Below are positions 61,206 to 64,000 of a stretch of DNA of 64,000 nt, one piece after another. Below the pieces are notes generated by a model. The model saw nothing but the letters and a program-made list of their open reading frames with translations. It was not told the DNA's origin and searched no databases. Position numbers and translations under genes: made by a program. Source of the stretch: Isoetes taiwanensis (taxonomy: Eukaryota; Streptophyta; Lycopodiopsida; Isoetales; Isoetaceae); the NCBI GenBank assembly GCA_021234155.1, contig JAJEKV010000039.1:9375077-9439076 (forward strand), given 5' to 3'. The first letter of the stretch is position 1. Every line of letters begins with the position of its first letter.

Positions 61206-61700
61206 TGTGGTAATAGAAGTAGTATATGAACCCAAAAAAACGACTAGCTTTTGATCTTGATCAGGCCGACGGTTTATGCTCAAGGCATGATTTATAAAAG
61301 GCTTTAAACCCCATCCATTTGCTGCCCAATCTAATACCTTACTACTAAATCCACATACTTAAATTTTATAAAAGGCTTTGATTTCGGAGAACTATATATA
61401 ATTTTGGCTCTATATTATGGGTCTATCAATTATGGATCAAATTAGATAGTTAAGATTGAACCACTTCAGCATTCTCTTCATTCAATGGTTTTGATTGAGA
61501 TAAAATTATTGTTTATCCGCTATTGAGAAAACTAATTCATTTTTGTATAGTCCACTACTATTGATGCCCCCCTTGTAGGTATCAAATAAAAGATATTGAA
61601 ACAAAATTAAACTTTATCGTGGAGTTGTCTAGTGGTAACATACTAGTTTAGATATAAATAGGACTTGTGTTCAAGCTTATTCACATGAAAACATTCAATT
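61206..61700. other. No gene seen; spacer between inverted gypsy copies
   Basis: AT-rich spacer. A weak tRNA-like stretch (GGAGTTGTCTAGTGGTAAC at about 61622) was noted but lacks a B box. Confidence 0.4.
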
Positions 61701-63228
61701 AAAGTGATTTGTTGGTCTACGAGTTCTTAGTCTCTATTGCAAATGGGTTGGGCATGCACATTTCCCACTCTATTCTTAATGGGCCTCGCATATGCGTCTC
61801 TATTCCAATTGACCACTCTATCCCAGACAGTGTGGTGGTCAAAAGTGCCATCATGGTCATTGTTGATCGTTTTTCTAAGATGGCCTCATTTTATTCCCCG
61901 CAATGTCATCATCACTAATGAAGGAACAACTAATCTTTTCCTTCATGAAGTAGTCAGACTTCATGGATTGTCAGACACTATTGTCAGTGGTCGTGGACCC
62001 CAATTCGTCGCAGGATTTTGGAAGCGGCTTTTGGAGTTATTGTGTAATGACCGCTCAATGACATCCGGTCATCATCCAGAAAGTAACAGGTAAAGCGGAG
62101 CGCACTAATCAGACTCTGGAACCATATCTGAAGTGCTTTATTAGTTATCAGCAGGATGATTGGGTCGATTATTTTTCATTAGCTGAGTTTGCTATAATAA
62201 CTCAGTACATGCTTCCACTGGCCAGACTCCATTCTTTCTGAACTCTGACCAGCATCCTCATTTGTCTCTTAGTATTGTTGAATGCCGGGTCTTCATGAAG
62301 TAGTCAGACTTCATGGATTGCCAGACACTATTGTCAGTGGTCGTGGACCCCAATTCATCGCAGGATTTTGGAAGCGGCTTTTGGAGTTATTGTATAATGA
62401 CCGCTCAATGACATCCAGTCATCATCCAGAAAGTAACAGGTAAAGCGGAGCGCACTAATCAGACTCTGGAACCATATTTGAAGTGCTTTATTAGTTATCA
62501 GCAGGATGATTGGGTCGATTATTTTTCATTAGCTAAGTTTGCTATAATAACTCAGTACATGCTTCCACTGGCCAGACTCCATTCTTTCTGAACTCTGACC
62601 AGCATCCTCATTGGTCTTTTAGTATTGTTGAATGGCGGGTCTCGATTTGAGAAACTCCAGGCTCTTCAATCAGATCTTCAGCACTATCTTCTCCGGGCAC
62701 ATGAGTATTATGTCGATTTACATTAGCAGAAGGCTCCTACATTTCATGTTGGTGACCTTATTGGCTTCTTCATATGAATCTCCCTACCTCATGTCCTTGC
62801 AATAAGCTTGACTATTGCCGTCTTGGTCCTTAGCAAATCACGGTCCAGATCAGCGATGTGTCTGGCTCGAGCTTCCTCCAGCTTTTTGTCTCCATCCATT
62901 ATTTCATATTGTGCTATTGGAGCTCTACACACTTAATCCTTTCCCGGATCACGTTCCTCCGCAAGCACCACCAGTGGAAATTGATGATCATAAGGAGTTC
63001 GACGTTTGGAAGATTTTAGACTTCAAGTTTCTATGTCGACGATTGTATTACTTTGTTGATTGGGAAGGTTACTCAACAAGTGATAGAACCTGAGAGCCTG
63101 CCGAGAATCTGACTAAAGCTCATGATAAAATTGCAGATTTTCACTGCCGTTACTTGGATAAACAAAGTTCGAGTATCCCGGCTCTAGCTCTGAGGACTCG
63201 TCACCGTCATAGGAGGGGGATGGTGTGA
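61700..63228 (+). pseudogene. Gypsy integrase-chromodomain fragment (plus copy)
   Basis: The frame at 61737-62093 reads IVDRFSKMAHFIPRNVIITNE (using two frames), VRLHGLSDTIVSGRGPQFVAGFW and TSGHHPESNR, the same integrase as on the minus strand at 57854-58093, with D-R-G changed to G-R-G at the second catalytic Asp. After the duplicated stretch (61941-62640) it continues to FHIVLLELYTLNPFPDHVP and the chromodomain LYYFVDWEGYSTSDRT (62960-63092), ending M-V-stop with the TGA inside the LTR start at 63224. Protease, RT and RNase H are absent. It lies inverted relative to the better copy. Confidence 0.85.
61941..62640. repeat. 350-bp tandem duplication inside the gypsy integrase
   Basis: The segments 61941-62290 and 62291-62640 are head-to-tail copies differing at only a few positions (for example TTGTCAGACA against TTGCCAGACA, and GTGTAATG against GTATAATG). 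The minus-strand gypsy copy has the unit once, so the duplication arose in this copy. Confidence 0.95.
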
Positions 63229-63309
63229 CAACCATATGAGTATTTATACTATACGAGTATTCTACTCATATGTACAAAAGATGGTGGTCACACGGATGCA
63301 AAAGAGTAG
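63224..63309 (+). repeat. LTR segment of the plus-strand gypsy copy, left of LINE insertion
   Basis: TGTGACAACCATATGAG to GGATGCAAAAGAGTAG, matching the LTR start on the minus strand at 57041 downwards. The match resumes after the LINE at about 63681. Confidence 0.75.
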
Positions 63310-63680
63310 TTTTTTTTTTGAAGGACGACAAACTTTATTGAAACTCCAAGCCAAAAAGCAAAATATAAATGCAGAGGCGGGAATAAAGTCTCAAAGGATA
63401 ATCATGATCCACTGAGTAGAACCACCAGCCTATGCATAAGACAACACACTCAAATAGGACTCAAATATCAACTGTCGCTTGGCAGGAGCAAGCGAAGAGC
63501 AATGGTAAGCCTTAACAATTCTAGCTTGTGCATCTTGGAGGACAACTGCAGGAGGAATATCCAAGCTCTGAAAGATAGACAGTCTTCTGCGCTTCCAGAT
63601 GGACCATAACAACCATCCTGATGCTAAATGAAATGCTTGGCTCCGCAACTTATTCCAAGTATCCGGATAGACAGCCAGAA
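63310..63680 (-). pseudogene. LINE 3' fragment inserted in a gypsy LTR
   Basis: T-run at 63310-63319, then about 360 bp matching the last part of the minus-strand LINEs at 5007-5820 and 26950-27745. The minus frame 63430-63762 encodes the region after the zf-RVT domain (AVYPDTWNKLRSQAFHLASG, WKRRRLSIFQSLDIPPAVVL), with only a few differences. It is a very short 5'-truncated insertion. Confidence 0.85.
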
Positions 63681-63760
63681 GGCCGGGTCTGAACTCGCAA
63701 CCTTCTAACTGTAAGTCATCCATCTTTGCTTGGAGATAAGAATCGACTCCCATGAACACC
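63681..63760 (+). repeat. Gypsy LTR segment, right of LINE insertion, with tRNA-like B box
   Basis: GGTCTGAACTCGCAACCTTC matches the reverse complement of the tRNA-like part at 56923-56942. The anticodon-loop TGT is changed here. The LTR cannot be followed with confidence beyond about 63760. Confidence 0.55.
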
Positions 63761-64000
63761 ATAACAAACTAATGTGTCTAGCGACTAGCGAGTATAGTTT
63801 CACCTAAATGTCACTTGTATTTAATTTAAAAAAAATAATCATATTACCTTCTATCCCTTAGTTTAAGGACAATTTAGAATTTCTACTAGTGTGAAGTCTA
63901 CATATTAAACATCTTGAGAATTTTAAGATTTGCTTTTATTTTAAAAATAGCTACTATTAGAGGCGATGGCGTATTAGTAAGTTTTGATATACCTAATAAA
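63761..64000. other. No gene seen
   Basis: AT-rich sequence, possibly further LTR, to the window edge. Confidence 0.4.

Noticed and set aside
61622-61685. tRNA-like stretch GGAGTTGTCTAGTGGTAAC
   Set aside because: An A-box-like start is present, but there is no B box and no cloverleaf pairing, so a chance match is likely.
63310-63760. A classic SINE: tRNA-like head joined to a LINE 3' tail on the minus strand
   Set aside because: The tRNA-like part is also present in the other gypsy LTR (56890-56955) without the LINE, and LTR sequence continues on the far side of the LINE stub, so a LINE inserted into an LTR explains it better.

Overview
This window looks like nuclear DNA of a land plant, most likely a fern or another non-seed plant. 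The only convincing host gene is an intronless PLS-class pentatricopeptide repeat (PPR) protein, a family that is hugely expanded in land plants. Everything else is transposon debris of plant type: L1-like LINEs with a zf-RVT tail domain, a PIF/Harbinger element with a separate Myb/SANT ORF, hAT-like transposase remains, a Helitron-like end, an LTR element primed by initiator tRNA-Met, and Ty3/gypsy elements with a chromodomain. There are no bacterial-style operons, rRNA genes or CRISPR arrays. The fern assignment is inferred from the style of the PPR protein and repeats, not proven.

The dominant structure is a direct tandem duplication of about 21.9 kb. Bases 1-19344 match 21932-41247 from end to end. 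The simplest reading is that the right-hand unit runs 19345-41247 and the left-hand unit starts about 2.6 kb before the window. Each unit holds, in order: an inverted-repeat MITE-like element, a 3' LINE fragment (+), a second LINE 3' end (-), a GATA microsatellite, two LINE reverse-transcriptase relics (- then +), another LINE 3' relic, a 383-bp direct repeat, a fragment of an unclassified repeat with a (TTCTA)n tail, hAT transposase remains, and the PPR gene on the minus strand. The PPR gene is intact in the right copy (39443-41221) and broken in the left copy (17528-19318). Only the right copy keeps its upstream flank. Differences between the copies are patchy and cluster at CAG/CTG trinucleotides. 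That pattern suggests systematic sequence error at methylated CHG sites at least as much as true divergence, so frame breaks in either copy should be read with caution.

The region 41248-50000 is unique. It holds the PPR upstream region, a Helitron-like 3' terminus at 43967-43996, a LINE C-terminal fragment with an animal-like (CR1/L2-type) cysteine motif and a (TTCTA)n tail, and the two genes of a PIF/Harbinger transposon (Myb/SANT at 45569-46397, transposase at 48460-49402). A LINE ORF1-like fragment ending in a (TATCT)n tail lies between those two genes.

The region 50370-54607 is a minus-strand LTR element with no recognisable coding capacity. It abuts a minus-strand LINE (54620-56550). 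From 56820 to the right edge there are two inverted copies of one Ty3/gypsy chromovirus family: a minus-strand copy with protease, RT, RNase H, integrase and chromodomain, and a plus-strand copy with integrase and chromodomain only, carrying a 350-bp internal tandem duplication. The plus-strand copy's LTR is interrupted by another LINE 3' fragment. A tRNA-Thr-like sequence with A and B boxes lies in the LTR of the minus-strand copy.
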